A stretch of 64,000 nucleotides of DNA from Mytilus edulis. Taxonomy: Eukaryota; Mollusca; Bivalvia; Mytilida; Mytilidae. Position numbers and translations under genes: made by a program. The notes beneath the pieces are model-generated. The model saw only the letters and a list, made by a program, of their open reading frames with translations, made no database searches and was not told the DNA's origin. The stretch covers positions 63,647,613-63,711,612 of the forward strand of contig NC_092355.1 in assembly GCF_963676685.1 (NCBI RefSeq). The letters are read 5' to 3'. Positions 22,130 to 32,290 of this stretch are shown in pieces. How positions within the stretch are numbered: position 1 is the first letter of the stretch; every line of letters starts with the position of its first letter.

Positions 22130-23070
22130 TTAGAAAATGGGGAAGTGTCAAAGAGGCAACAACCCCAACAAAAAGCAGATAACAGCCGAAAGCCTCTGAA
22201 ATGGGTCTTCAATGCAGCGATAAAATCCCGAGTCCGAAGGCGTGCTTCAGCAAGCCCCTAAACAAAAATGTATACTAGTTCAGTGGATATGGACGTCATA
22301 CTCAATAAACTCATCATAGATACCAGGATTATATCTTGTATTGATGCCAGACGCGCGTTTCGTCTACAAAAGACTCATCAGTGACGCTCGAATCCAAAAA
22401 TGTTAAAAAGGCCAAATAAAGTTGAAGAGCATTGAGGACCAAAATTCCTAAAAGTTTTGCCAAATACACCTAAGGTAATCTATTCCTGAGGTAGAAAAGC
22501 CTTAGTATTTCAAAAATTCAAAAGTAAACATTTAGTTTATAGATATGACCATATCAATGATAATTCATGACATCACAGAAATGCTGACTACTGGGCTGGT
22601 GATACCCTCGTGGAATTAAAATTAACCAAAAGTGGCATCGACCCAGTGGTTTTAATAAACTTATCATACAAGGACTTAGTTTTGTATCAACTGCTAAATG
22701 TATAAAAGAAACTAAAATTAAAATCATACAAGACTAACAGAGGCTTCTAGTTTGGGATAGGTGCAAAAATGCAGCGGGATTAAACATTTTTTTTTTTAGA
22801 TCTCAACCCTCTCCCTTTACATCTAGCCTATGTAGAAAAACAAACCCACAGCCCTCCCCTTATACATCTAGCCAATGTAGACAAAACAAACCCACAACAA
22901 TATGCAAAGTAAAACACAGTTTAAAGAAGTCCGAGTCCGATGTCAGAATAGGTGACAAAAGAAATTAAACAAAATGAAAATGATACACAAATTAACAAAG
23001 GACTACTCGGAGTTACTAAGCTCCAGACCTCAATTAAACTGATTGAAAGATTATGTCTTCATCATATCAA
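22130..23070 (-). repeat. Antisense family H pieces around a family G unit
   Basis: About 22130-22265 (GTGTCAAAGAGGCAACAACC) and 22720-23070 (CAGAGGCTTCTAGTTTGGG ... GAAGTCCGAGTCCGATGTCA ... TCAATTAAACTGATTGAAAG) are reverse complements of parts of the retroelement tail at 12226-12862. Between them, about 22290-22680, is a family G unit (ATGCCAGACGCGCGTTTCGT ... TACTGGGCTGGTGATACCCT ... GCATCGACCCAGTGGT). Confidence 0.7.
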
Positions 23071-23254
23071 TAATAAGCACAGTTCCTCCAATTAAAAATG
23101 CAACCCCCTCTTTCATTCTGTCTATAGCCCTAATATTTTTGTAATTTTCAAATCTATTTAAATTATGTAGTAATTACCTTAAATAATTAATTGCTTTAAA
23201 TAAAACATGTTAAAAAATATGTTTAAACTTTGTTTTTATTTTGCCATGATATTT

Positions 23255-23715
23255 TGAATGAGGGGCGAACGATACCAGATTGCCATTCAAACTCATACAT
23301 CGAAAATAAACTGACAACGACATTGCTTAATAGAAAGAAAAAAACCCAGACAATAGTACACACGAAACAATATAGAAAACTTAAGACTAAGCAAACCGAA
23401 CCCAACTAAAAACTCAGGATGATCTCAGGTGCTCCGAAAGGTGAGCAGATCATGCTCCATCGTCATGTTGCTCATGTTATTTAATACAAACCCGGTAAAT
23501 AGTCTAATTTGGTGTGTCACATTCGTAAAAACGGATTCGTGCAAGTGGCTTTCATTGGGGGGTGCCGATCCCAGATCCCGCTTACTGTTTTGTCAGATTC
23601 CCGTATCCCGCTTACACTATGTACGTAAGCAATTCTCATTTTTTTGTCATTTCCTGGGTCCCGCTGGTAGTAGGGTGCCCAATCAATTTTATCGACTTGC
23701 CTTCACGGAATAACA
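23255..23715 (+). repeat. Repeat family E fragment and an unnamed CCCG-rich repeat
   Basis: 23255-23540 is a diverged family E copy (GGGCGAACGATACCAGATTG ... GATCTCAGGTGCTCCGAAAG). 23545-23715 carries CCCAGATCCCGCTTA and CCCGTATCCCGCTTA, a motif loosely repeated at about 27950-28010 (CGTGTCACGCTTA, CGCGTCACGCTTA). Neither codes for protein. Confidence 0.6.
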
Positions 23716-24739
23716 CATGGCTATATTTAATATCATTGGAAAGAGGAGAATAAGCCTCATCGAAATAGCGTTGTCGTCGTTGTCTACCGTGGTCACGTTT
23801 TTTTCAAATCAGGGTCAAAGGTCAAAGCAAAAATTCAAGAAAAATGTACAGTCACGTTTAGATAGCTTGATTTTCCTAGATCTATGCGTTTGGAGCAAAA
23901 TAAAACAACTAATTTATAGAAAAATATCTTTTGTATCTACAATTAGAACTTATTCTATATTTTTTCCGCCAAAAATGACTTTAGATTGACTTTTTTTGCA
24001 TAGAGGGTGCAAATTTGAAATTTTCAAACAGCTGTTAAATAACAGTGACCTTGACCTATTTCAATTTCTAAATTTGTTTTTTTTTGTATTCAATTCGTTA
24101 CAAGTAATATTTAAAGATGTTTTTTTATATCTTAAGTTTAATCATTTGTCGAAAACAAAATGTGTTTTTCACGTCTTTTGATAGTAAGGTGTTCGTCATT
24201 TTCTAGGTAAATATCAAATTTTTGTTATTAGGTGCGACATAGTATATATAAATGATTTGTTCCGAAATTATTACGTCGAACTTGGTTGAATTTAAAGCTC
24301 TGTGTATAGCTTTGCTTTAAAGAAGTAAAAATTACTGCAAACAGAGAAAAAGGGGGGAGTTATGAAAACAAAACATCTATTAGAACAGGTAAAACACCCC
24401 TTCCTACATATACAGATGATTAAATGAGCAACAATTGCCTATAATGTTTATACATATTCCAAAAAATGTAATAAGGGAGAGGGTTACGTACAGCACCGAT
24501 GTGTTTACAAACAAATGCAAACAAAAAGGCGTGAGAAACCAAAGGAACATTAAAAACTTATAAAATGAAAACAAGCAGACAACAGTATGGCTAAAATACA
24601 AAAAAAAAAAGATCAAATGCAAATAGAAAATTATGATTGAGGCTAGCATTACCTACTACGTTCTATGGTCTCCTGTAGTTTAAGCCCACCAACCATGCCA
24701 AGGTCAGAGAACATATGGCATGTTTTTTTTTAATATTTT
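23716..24739. other. Intergenic stretch, nothing recognised
   Basis: AT-rich. A few short frames exist on both strands, but their translations are low-complexity Phe/Leu-rich and resemble no family. Confidence 0.4.
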
Positions 24740-25350
24740 TTACATATCTTTCGGAATCCCCACTAGAAAGATTATTACTATATTTCCAACGATATCAAAA
24801 TTGATTATATGTTCATCTTCGTCGTCATCAATGTTTCTAATTGCAACCCGACGAGTATTTACATTTTGACATATGTCATTTGCCTGACTTTGGCATACAT
24901 CTGTACATAATAGATTTTGTCGAAGCAAATGCAACCCTTTGTAAACACAGATTTCCCCTACAAGTACAAACTAAATCTTGCAGAAATTCGGATGACATCT
25001 GACCTTCGAGATAGCGAAGTTTTTTTTCTTTTCTCATTCGAACTGAGGAGGAGAATGTTAGGGTAGTTTTGCTATTTCTGAAGACATCTTTACGTCTGGA
25101 GTGAAGCTCTTTTTTCATATTGTTTAAAAGTAGATTCACAAGGAGGAAATTTGACAAGGGAGAAATTTTAAATTGTTGCCAATTTTACGCTCAATTTGTT
25201 TAAGCACAATGATCTACTTTTAGTTTTGACTTGAGATCATTCAACCTAACAACAAGATCTTGAGCTGCATCTATCGATTCATCGATGTCACAATAAGAAA
25301 GGTTTGACAAATCGGTGAAATTATCTGGGTTGTCCTTCAAGATTAAAAAA
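24740..25350 (-). pseudogene. Decayed coding-like region on the minus strand, unrecognised
   Basis: Read on the minus strand, about 25350-25200 gives a protein-like stretch with NPDNFTDLSNLSYCDIDESI followed by DAAQDLVVRLNDLKSK. After frame breaks, about 25157-24876 gives SRRKDVFRNSKTTLTFSSSV and a Lys/Arg-rich segment ending MPKSGK. The composition is normal for soluble protein rather than for AT-rich noncoding DNA, but stops and frameshifts separate the parts. I cannot assign a family. It may belong with the minus-strand relic at 25763-26216, which lies directly upstream on that strand. Confidence 0.35.
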
Positions 25351-25539
25351 CAGTGCGCCTATCGATCTTAAACAGGACCGATTACATTGTATCGTATTAT
25401 GTAACATCATGTACGGCTGGTACAATGTTACAGGTGGCAAACTCGATACTTTTACATGTGTAATGGACAGGTAAATAGTGGCGCAAATCTTGTGTGCAAA
25501 TTATAGTGCCTGTTTGAAACCATAGCTCATGCGTATGCT

Positions 25540-25762
25540 GCATGGAGGGGAAGTAAAATCACAAAATACTGAACTCCGAGGAAAGTTCAATCGGGCAGTC
25601 CCTAATCACATGGCAAAATCAAATGACAAAACACATAAAAAACGAATGGAAAAAACAACTGTCATATTCCTGACATTTGTACAGGCATTTGTACAGGCAT
25701 TTGTCAAATGTAGAAAATGGTGGATTGAACCTGGTTTCATAGCGCTAAACCTATCACTTGTA
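25540..25762 (+). repeat. Repeat family C copy
   Basis: Runs from about AAAATCACAAAATACTGAAC through TCATATTCCTGACATTTG, with a short local triplication of ACAGGCATTTGT, to GCGCTAAACCTATCACTTGT. It abuts and truncates the minus-strand relic at its 3' end, supplying its terminal stop codon. Confidence 0.75.
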
Positions 25763-26216
25763 CTTATGAACCCATAAGATCAGAACATCTGTATCTTTTG
25801 AATTTATCATTAGCCTATCCTTGATTCCTTTCACACCGAACTCTTTGTCTACATGAATAGCATGTAAAATCATGCGAGTATCTACTTCATCGGGCGTACA
25901 AAATAATTCTTAAAACGTGAATACTCCTTCTGAGCTGATTTAGGGTCCTTGGAAGTGCTAAATAGAATATGACTTCTTCATGTATCTCAGTAACTGTTGA
26001 TATACCATGATGCCGAACAATCAATTCACCAAGAAATCTGAATAACACCTGCTGGTTCTCATTGACCCAAAGAAACTTTATCCGGTCAGGAATTTGACGA
26101 CCTTCTATATATGACTTGAAACACTTTCCAGACGAACACGAACTTGATACAGCTTTAAAATGACTGCAGTTGTGTCTGCTAGTGTAAGATTTATAGCAAG
26201 AATGATGGTATAACAT
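25763..26216 (-). pseudogene. Minus-strand relic of an uncharacterised transposon-associated-type ORF
   Basis: On the minus strand a frame opens at 26216 with MLYHHSCYKSYTSRHNCSHF and runs 109 codons to 25887, but the homologous reading continues in a second frame: TPDEVDTRMILHAIHVDKEF then INSKDTDVLILWVHKY, reaching the family C repeat. The pair of motifs, E-DTRM-LHA followed about 20 residues on by S-DTDVL-L, and an N-terminal YHxxCYxSYT box, recur in uncharacterised, probably transposon-derived invertebrate proteins as I remember them. At least one frameshift lies near 25900 and the 3' end is truncated by the repeat, so this copy is broken. Function unknown. Confidence 0.55.
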
Positions 26217-27382
26217 TTTTTAATCATCAATACGAAAATAGTCTAGGTCTGAAGCAGGCGTGCAAAGTATTAAAATATACATGATCATTCCGTCCTCTCA
26301 TAGCCTCGATAAAGCTTTTGTGTTAATTCCTCGCATATTAATAAGCAATTCAGTGGAAGAACCATGACATATAAGTTACAACACACTTATCTCATTGTAT
26401 TTCATTCCTACTTCGCTTAGGGTTTGATTAGCATAGTTTAACATGACTGTGAATGTGTGCCATATTCCGGGTCTGAAACGTGACCGAAGGATTTGTTTTG
26501 TATATTACAATTATAACAAAACTATCAATTAAAAAAAACAATTAAAGTTATAAAAACCAATAAAATAATAACCAAGTTACAAAACAACGATCTTAAAAAA
26601 ACTGGACTATACAAAACAAACAAATTGACCATATAACAAGCAAAAATGAGAAATGCAGTTAGTGACAATTGTCCTAGTTAATGACCTAATAGTGTAAGCT
26701 ACAAAACGATTAACGGCACACGAAAAGGCGTGTTTGAATCAAGGCAAAATTATCACTAAATTTGTGTTTTTAATTTCTATTTTCTTCTCACCGATTATTA
26801 TTACACGAAAGATATTTGGCACACATATGAACCATGTCTTATTGATATAATCAGAGTAAAAAAAAATAGTTTTACTAAAATTATGAAATACTTATACTTA
26901 AATTAAAACAAGAACTATCTTTAAAAAGATATCCGACGTATTTAAATTTGAGTATATGTTTAAAACTATCATTTCAGTAACCTTCAGAAGCACAAAGATA
27001 CCATTTAAATAACGTTTTCTCTGTTTGTGTTCAGTATTATCGATCCTCGTATCTTTCTGTTTACATTCACCAAAACCCTGCGGAAATCTCACATGCGTAG
27101 GTGCGTTCTAAAAGTCATGTACGTTCGTACAACAAAGTTTACATTAAAAATTATATAATTGTCCCGAATAAACAGCTGTCACGGATGCAAAGAGCTATTG
27201 GAGAAACAATTATTTTAATAAAAATATAAATCTTTGTAAGATCTAGTTCAATTATTTACAGTTTTTCACTTGCTTTCCATCACGATATAATTAACGAGAC
27301 GTTTTTTCAAACACAACCAAATCACCCACCATGACAGCATTTTGTCCAATAACAGAAAGGATTTTCGAGCATGCGTATTCTG
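26217..27382. other. Intergenic stretch, nothing recognised
   Basis: AT-rich DNA with A-runs near 26520-26640. No protein-like frame or named repeat was seen. Confidence 0.4.
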
Positions 27383-27535
27383 CAGTGGCGGATCCAGAAC
27401 TTTTCCTAAGGGGGTGCCTCTGACTGACCTAAGGGGGGCCCTCTCCAGTCATGCTTCAGTGATTCCCTATATAATCAACCAAATTTTTACCACGAAAGGG
27501 GGGCCCGGGCCCCCCAGCCCCCCTGGATCCGCCTA
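27383..27535. mobile_element. hAT-type MITE with CAGTGGCGGATCCAG ends
   Basis: 153 bp. Left end CAGTGGCGGATCCAG; right end CTGGATCCGCCTATG, complementary apart from the last bases. The centre is G/C-rich (GGGGGGCCCGGGCCCCCC, itself palindromic). CAGTGGCGGATCCAG-type MITEs of the hAT superfamily are widespread in animals. The 8-bp target duplication is not clearly preserved (a TTCTG is shared by both flanks). Confidence 0.8.
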
Positions 27536-28933
27536 TGTTCTGTTGCCATATTTAAGCGTCCTTAAAATCAAAGGGCACAAACCGAAACTATACCGACTAC
27601 GTCGGAAAAATCTTTTCAGCTTTTGTTATATGATAAATTTAATTTTCAAGCTAAATGATGAGTATCATTTGAACAAATAACACAGAAAGCAATAATTTTA
27701 TTTTTCGTGTTGAAGATGGCCTGTAACATGAGGTATCTTTGGGTACCCTAAGAAACCCTAAAATTTTGAAAACGTGACAACGGTAGCTTACACCGACATT
27801 CATGATTGAAAAATATAATGATTTTCCAATAGTTTGCATATAAATATAGCCGTGTGTTATCCGTTAACTTAAACTATTTAACTAGACGTCTTTTTCGATT
27901 CTGGGTACCCTACTATAGACCTCATGTCCCGTTTTCACGACACAATACTAGTAATTTGACTTTCACGTGTCACGCTTACAAGAAATCGGCAATCCCGCGT
28001 CACGCTTAGACTCCAATGAGACCCACATGCAATAGATAAATGCCACCCTACCAATGTAGTTTGACAATTAATAGTCGTTTCAAGCAAATACAGGGAGTCC
28101 AATATTTTACGGGAGGAAAAGGTCAACTAATTATAAGGGAAAGTTGACTCCAGGAGCAATAATCATACGACATTTTGACTGCTAACCGACTGTTTAATAC
28201 ATCTGTCCAATTGTATTATTCAATTCGACATTTACACAAAACACCTAACTCATATATTCTGCTCTGTTTTAAAGCATATCATAATTTGTATAATTTTTTA
28301 AAGCATAGATATGAAACTAAGAAGATGTTGTATGATTGCCAATGACGAAACACTCCACAAGAGAAAAAACATGATGAATTGAAAATTAATATAATGAAAT
28401 AAGTACACAGTTCTCACACAATTGCCATACCTCAAAATATAAGGGCACACATTTAAGGTAATAGACACATTCTACTGCATCCACACAGCACGATTAACAA
28501 ACTCTACAGTAAATATAATAATATATGGTATGATTGCCATTGACACAAATGATTGAGACAACTCTCCACAAGAGCCCAAATTAAGAAATATTTTTGTCAT
28601 GCCATGTTCTATGCTCATTGGGTAGACATTATATTTGTCAATATCTTAACAGAATATTTTTTAGATGTGCAGCCAATATTTTATTGGAATAAGTAAATGG
28701 CTGTGTATCTAGATTTAAAGAAGAACGTCAGTTAAGAATGATAAATAGAAGAATACTATAATGGAAAAAGTAACCAGCTCTCTCACATATAAAGTGTATA
28801 TAACATCAACATTGTCTGCACAAATTCAAATTCAGAGTCTGTAACATTGTACAACAGGTGCACAATATAAACTGGAAAACACCTTTTTGTGACCCTTTAC
28901 AAGCTTTTTAGTAAGCTACATTGTGATCGTTGG
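27536..28933. repeat. Intergenic stretch with two family B fragments
   Basis: 27536-28300 shows no gene; about 27950-28010 repeats a GTCACGCTTA motif. About 28310-28370 and 28515-28580 are short family B head fragments (TATGATTGCCAATGACGAAA; ACAACTCTCCACAAGAGCCC). 28590-28933 is the upstream region of gene 2. Confidence 0.55.
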
Positions 28934-29014
28934 AATATTCGATCAGGTGATCTGAATGTTATCAGTACTTATAAACCTTCCGGGTAGCCATATTTGATTA
29001 AAACATAAATTGAG
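28934..29014 (+). promoter_or_regulatory. Putative promoter and noncoding leader exon of TRIM-like gene 2
   Basis: AATATTCGATCAGGTGATC (28934-28952), TATAAA (28970-28975), CCTTCCGGGTAGCCATATTT, then AACATAAATTGAG with the donor GTATGTT at 29015. The block is almost identical to the one before gene 4 (49395-49484), with the same 45-nt distance from the first T of TATAAA to the exon end. GATCA-GG-TGATC is an inverted repeat suited to a dimeric factor. It would splice to the acceptor at 30047-30048 over a 1.03-kb intron. Confidence 0.72.
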
Positions 29015-30048
29015 GTATGTTAAACGTTTAAATTACCCTTTTTTCATAGATATTGATACTATTCTTTAATTGTCTTGAAAATCCCTTGTCGGTTTACCAT
29101 GTAGTATAACTTAAATTTTTTTTCTGTACGAAAAGTGATAATCATTTGATCATTTAATAACTTTTATTAATAGTCATTAGCCATTTACAATGTTTGTGGC
29201 AAAACAAGTTTAAATAAACAATATTACAAAATAACAACAAAACAGTATACGAAAATTAATTAAAACAAAGAACAAAAAATAAGCGATGAACTTACAACAT
29301 TACACTATTCAATATATATGTTGCAATAAGACTTTTGCCTTCAGTTCTAATGACCTTTTGATAAAGACGCCAATAATTCTAAAATTTCTAAAGGACAGTG
29401 GGTTTATTATTCAGTGTATCATCAGATTTGCACAAATGTGTTGCATTACTATATACAAATATTGATATAAGTGTAATTATAGGATGATAAAACTGTTGTT
29501 ATTATTTTTGCGCGGTTACCTGTCGTAAATCTTTAATTTAAGTCCACGCCATCATCAGTTCAGTCTAAATTAAGCCATACTCATTCAGTCTTATGATGAC
29601 TTGCTTAAAAACGTAGGGTATTTTCACCAACCTAAATAGAATTGTCATCAATGTAAAATGCACATTCTGACCAACTATTCTGAAAGTATACAACTTGCAG
29701 GAATGTTTAAAGGGCCCAGTCATCTAATTGCGCATTTTAATGAAATGTATATCGAGAACAAATATATTTAAATCATATGATTTGAATGAATGTAACTTTG
29801 ACCAAGTGGTATTAAAGTAGTAACTTTTCATAGAGTCTTGTAAACGAAACACGCGCCTGGCATACACAATAATATAATATAAAAAAAAGATTATATAAGC
29901 CTGGCATCTATTATGAGGTTTTTAAAAGCATACAGTTGCCAATGTTAATCAAAACTACCTGGAAAAAACATATATACATTTCAAAGACAGGGATTTGTAA
30001 ACACGTTATAGAGAAATACAACTAAAAGTGTTTTTTTTTTTATTTCAG
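29015..30048 (+). other. Leader intron of TRIM-like gene 2
   Basis: Starts GTATGTTAAACGTTTAAATT, which is shared with the start of the corresponding intron of truncated gene 5 (63318). Ends with a long T-tract and TATTTCAG. No inserted gene is seen. Confidence 0.6.
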
Positions 30049-30051
30049 ATC

Positions 30052-31689
30052 ATGGAAAATTCTCAATGCGAGCCATGTAAAGCGCGTGACAAGAACAACA
30101 CTCCGACTCATTGGTGTGTCATTTGTGAAGAAGCGTTATGTTTAGAATGCACAGAACACCATCGCGTTCAGAAAATGTCCCGCAGTCACGAACTTTTAGA
30201 TATTAACATAAAGCCTATAAATATAAATATATCGGATCAACGTTGCTCAAAACACAAGAACTTGTCATTTGAGTACTTTTGTATTGACCATGATAGTCTA
30301 TGTTGCAAGGAATGTCAAGTAGAATCCCACCGCTCCTGTCAGAAAATTATGTCAGTTGATATAGCATCTAAAGGCATCAAAAGATCTCAGTCATTTATAG
30401 ACGCAGTCGAACTCATAGAACATGTTTTAATGAGAATACCCATCATTACTGAGGACAGACAGACTTTAATTGATAGCATTGAAAAAGATGCAAATGTGAT
30501 TAAAGATGAAATTAGGAAAGTTAAGGAAGAAGCAATAAGTCACATTGAATATCTAGAGAAATTACTTCTCGATGACCTGAAACTGAAAAAAGACAAAATA
30601 GTAACAAACGCAAATGTGACGATCAATGAAATAGAAGCTATTGAAAGAATGACACAAGACAAAAAGGACACGTTTGATATAGTGGATAAACATGGATCTG
30701 AAAAACAAGCATTTCTTGCTGTTCATGCTAACAAAACCTTTCTCGCCGATCTTGAAGAAAGAATTAGTACAATCACAGAGAAGACAATTCATACGTCAAT
30801 TAAATTGAAATCAAATATACTAGAGAAAAACATAACGTCTATTGGAACCATTGAAACAAAGGAAGTACCCGCTTCAACTAAATTTGTCAAAAGGAAGAAA
30901 CGCCAGTCACAGGTTTCAATTGTACATCGTCAAGATTTACCATCGTTCATTCATAAGAATGTCATAACAGAAACGAATGTTGTTAGAGGAATAACAGTAA
31001 ATGAGAAAAACGAACTAATCATAATTAATGTTTTTTTTTGGCTTCATGAAATAGTGATTTATGACAATAATGAAAAGTTAAAATACAAAATCGGTCCCGT
31101 GTCTTCCCCAACGCAAATTGCTTTCATTCCAGACAAAAACATAGGAATAATGACAGGTTCGTTGGGGTTCATTCAATTTGTAGACTTTACCAATAGAGAA
31201 CTAATGAATAAGGTATCAATAAATGGATGCAAAGGGGGAGGTGTTGCTGCTTCAAATAAAAACATCTTTGTTGGCACGAAAGGAAACATATCAGTTCTTG
31301 ATCTCAAAGGCAGATTCATTCGATCCATTAAAATGAATAATGATAAAATAACACCAAGGTATATTACATTAGACAAAATTGGAAACATTTATCACAGTGA
31401 CAGTGAAGTCGTGTATTGTACAAGAATCGATGGTGAAAACATTTTTACTTTTAAACCGCCAGACAACAAGAGTCCAAATGGAATAGCAATAGATAGTCAA
31501 GGATACGTGTACGTCGTTGTCCAAAATCAAGGTGTGTGTAGACTAAGACCGGATGGAACTTTCAACGACTTAGTGGCCACGGTGAAGGAAGATATGAATG
31601 AAACCCTTTTTGATATCTGCTTTAACAAAGACTGTACAAAATTGTACATTTCATACGAAAGAGGTGTTTCGGTTTATAATCGACAATAG
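30052..31689 (+). CDS. TRIM-like protein 2 (two B-boxes, coiled coil, C-terminal propeller; no RING)
   Basis: 545 residues. The ATG lies 3 nt after the acceptor TTTATTTCAG and in a good context (ATCATGG). B-box 1: Cys6, Cys9, Cys22, Cys25, Cys30, Cys33, His36/37, His46. B-box 2: Cys65, His68, Cys77, His80, Cys85, Cys88, His93, with Cys96 in the last ligand position. A conserved SVDIASKGIK linker (~100-110) leads to a coiled coil (~120-260) ending in the family signature KHGSEKQAFLAVH. The propeller (~315-545) includes GNISVLDLKGRFIRSI, GNIYHSDSEVVYCTRIDGEN and QGVCRLRPDGTF. All expected zinc ligands are present and the frame is intact, so it is probably functional. Adaptor or E3-cofactor roles in innate immunity are inference from the family. 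Confidence 0.94.
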   Translation: MENSQCEPCKARDKNNTPTHWCVICEEALCLECTEHHRVQKMSRSHELLDINIKPININISDQRCSKHKNLSFEYFCIDHDSLCCKECQVESHRSCQKIMSVDIASKGIKRSQSFIDAVELIEHVLMRIPIITEDRQTLIDSIEKDANVIKDEIRKVKEEAISHIEYLEKLLLDDLKLKKDKIVTNANVTINEIEAIERMTQDKKDTFDIVDKHGSEKQAFLAVHANKTFLADLEERISTITEKTIHTSIKLKSNILEKNITSIGTIETKEVPASTKFVKRKKRQSQVSIVHRQDLPSFIHKNVITETNVVRGITVNEKNELIIINVFFWLHEIVIYDNNEKLKYKIGPVSSPTQIAFIPDKNIGIMTGSLGFIQFVDFTNRELMNKVSINGCKGGGVAASNKNIFVGTKGNISVLDLKGRFIRSIKMNNDKITPRYITLDKIGNIYHSDSEVVYCTRIDGENIFTFKPPDNKSPNGIAIDSQGYVYVVVQNQGVCRLRPDGTFNDLVATVKEDMNETLFDICFNKDCTKLYISYERGVSVYNRQ

Positions 31690-31871
31690 TACTAAACTGA
31701 AAAACAAATCTGTAAATGATTCTAAGCAAAAAAAAGACAAAGGCGTGCCATTATTTTATAAAGTAAGGTATATCATGTAGAACATGCATACACTTATTAT
31801 TTTTAAACAACCATTATTTTTTATTATACTCTTCATGCAAAAATATCAGATTAAGTGTAATTTGTTTTGCC

Positions 31872-31877
31872 AATAAA
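31872..31877 (+). terminator. Candidate poly(A) signal of TRIM-like gene 2
   Basis: AATAAA about 180 nt after the stop. It coincides with the start of the LINE relic, so the 3' end may have been supplied or altered by that insertion. Confidence 0.4.
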
Positions 31878-31879
31878 TA

Positions 31880-32290
31880 CATTTCAAATTGACTATGTAT
31901 GTAAAAACTTTAGGTCTCGTATTGCACTGCTGTCTAGAATTAAGAAATGTTTGGATATAAGCGATAGAAAGCTGTTTTATAATGCTTATAATCTGTCCAT
32001 ATTAGATTTTTGTTGCTCAGTATCGGGTATTGTTATGAAGATGGATAAAAAAATTCTTATAATGCAGAAAAAAACTGCAAAGATTATACTTGATGCACCA
32101 AGTGCATATTTTTTTAAAGAGCTAAAATAGCCAAATTTCGTATACAGAACTTCGTTTCATAAACGTATTCTTGTTCATTAAAGGAACTCTGTTGTCAAAT
32201 TGTTAACTTACATAGTATAAATAATAATTTAGCTGCTGTGCGACCGAACATAAATTTAATGAAGAAATCTTTCGCATATAGCTCCTATAT
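31880..32290 (+). pseudogene. Non-LTR retrotransposon (LINE) RT C-terminal relic, left part
   Basis: Encodes VCKNFRSRIALLSRIKKCLD and KLFYNAYNLSILDFCCSVSG, then MQKKTAKIILDAPSAYFFKE. This is the thumb region after the RT palm in Jockey/CR1-like LINEs. An in-frame TAG follows LK at 32128-32130 where Trp would be expected, and later frames are broken. The same gene remnant resumes at 35363 beyond the inverted-repeat element, so that element inserted into an already resident LINE copy. Confidence 0.8.

Noticed and set aside
23429-24181. Several short ORFs on the plus strand
   Set aside because: Phe/Leu-rich translations of AT-rich or repeat DNA, without start context, splice pattern or family resemblance.
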